Positions 35,258-35,436 of a DNA stretch of 35,436 nt are shown one piece after another. Location: contig PLOH01000057.1 in NCBI GenBank assembly GCA_003142955.1, forward strand, positions 56,536 to 91,971, written 5' to 3'. The stretch's first letter is position 1. Every line of letters starts with the position of its first letter. This DNA comes from Opitutia bacterium (lineage in GTDB: Bacteria > Verrucomicrobiota > Verrucomicrobiia > Opitutales > Opitutaceae). A program made the translations under genes and the position numbers. Under the pieces are notes generated by a model. The model did not search any database and was not told the DNA's origin. It saw only the letters and a program-made list of their open reading frames with translations.

Positions 35258-35436
35258 ATGCTCTCCGCCTTCACCAACTCCATGAAAATCCCCGAGCTGC
35301 GCTCGCGGATTTTCTACACGCTGGCGTTGCTGTTTGTCTCGCGCGTCGGCGCCCACATCCCGCTGCCCGGCCTGGATCCCGCGCCGCTCCAGCGTTTCTT
35401 TACCGAACAGGTCAGCGGAGCCGGCGGCGCGCTGGT
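35258..35436 (+). CDS. secY: Protein translocase subunit SecY (5' part only, cut by window end)
   Basis: The channel subunit of the Sec translocon. About 59 residues are visible: MLSAFTNSMKIPELRSRIFY, then LLFVSRVGAHIPLPGLD, the first transmembrane helix and conserved IPLPG of SecY. It is in the usual place after rplO. The leader before ATG is CCTCCCC, without a Shine-Dalgarno, and follows AT-rich element D. Confidence 0.95.
   Translation, partial: MLSAFTNSMKIPELRSRIFYTLALLFVSRVGAHIPLPGLDPAPLQRFFTEQVSGAGGAL

Overview
The window looks like a piece of a GC-rich chromosome from the Verrucomicrobiota, most probably an Opitutales/Opitutaceae-type organism. This is a judgement from protein style (EF-G N-terminal extension, long zinc-free S14, Ala/Pro tails on S17 and L5, many SD-less starts), not from a search. 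It is a Gram-negative-type cell: a TonB-dependent receptor, other beta-barrel proteins and a MacA/MacB-like exporter are encoded.

Layout. (1) 199-3525, minus strand: a KinB-like sensor histidine kinase downstream of its NtrC-family, sigma-54-type response regulator. (2) 3526-4085: decayed DNA with a repeat and the C-terminal remnant of a four-helix-bundle protein. (3) 4086-8918, minus strand: an exporter operon read as adaptor, ATPase, permease, permease. (4) 9519-11395, plus strand: a YycJ-like metallo-beta-lactamase-fold protein and a broken pyruvate kinase gene (one frameshift plus a large internal loss). (5) 11520-11975: a small DUF2721-type membrane protein. (6) 12346-16993: a TonB receptor neighbourhood with four small or medium secreted or membrane proteins carrying Cys/His motifs, possibly a metal-handling locus. 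(7) 17127-18065 ftsY, then gene debris, a small outer-membrane barrel, a LolA-like periplasmic protein and guaA. (8) 22037-22102: tandem hairpins ending in a strong terminator, in the leader of the ribosomal operon. (9) 22360 to the end, plus strand: rpsL-rpsG-fusA joined directly to the S10, spc and secY gene order, 24 genes, with tuf and rpmD (L30) absent from their usual places.

Two families of dispersed repeats divide the window. GC-rich palindromic elements, several bounded by TGTAGG/CCTACA in inverted pairs (REP/REPIN-like), lie between genes in the first 15 kb. AT-rich inverted elements built from GATTTTNGATT-like units lie just before start codons: one in the exporter operon and three inside the ribosomal operon, with a possible degenerate fourth. 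Within the ribosomal operon, start sites fall into two classes: some have a clear Shine-Dalgarno, while many have C/T-rich, purine-poor leaders.
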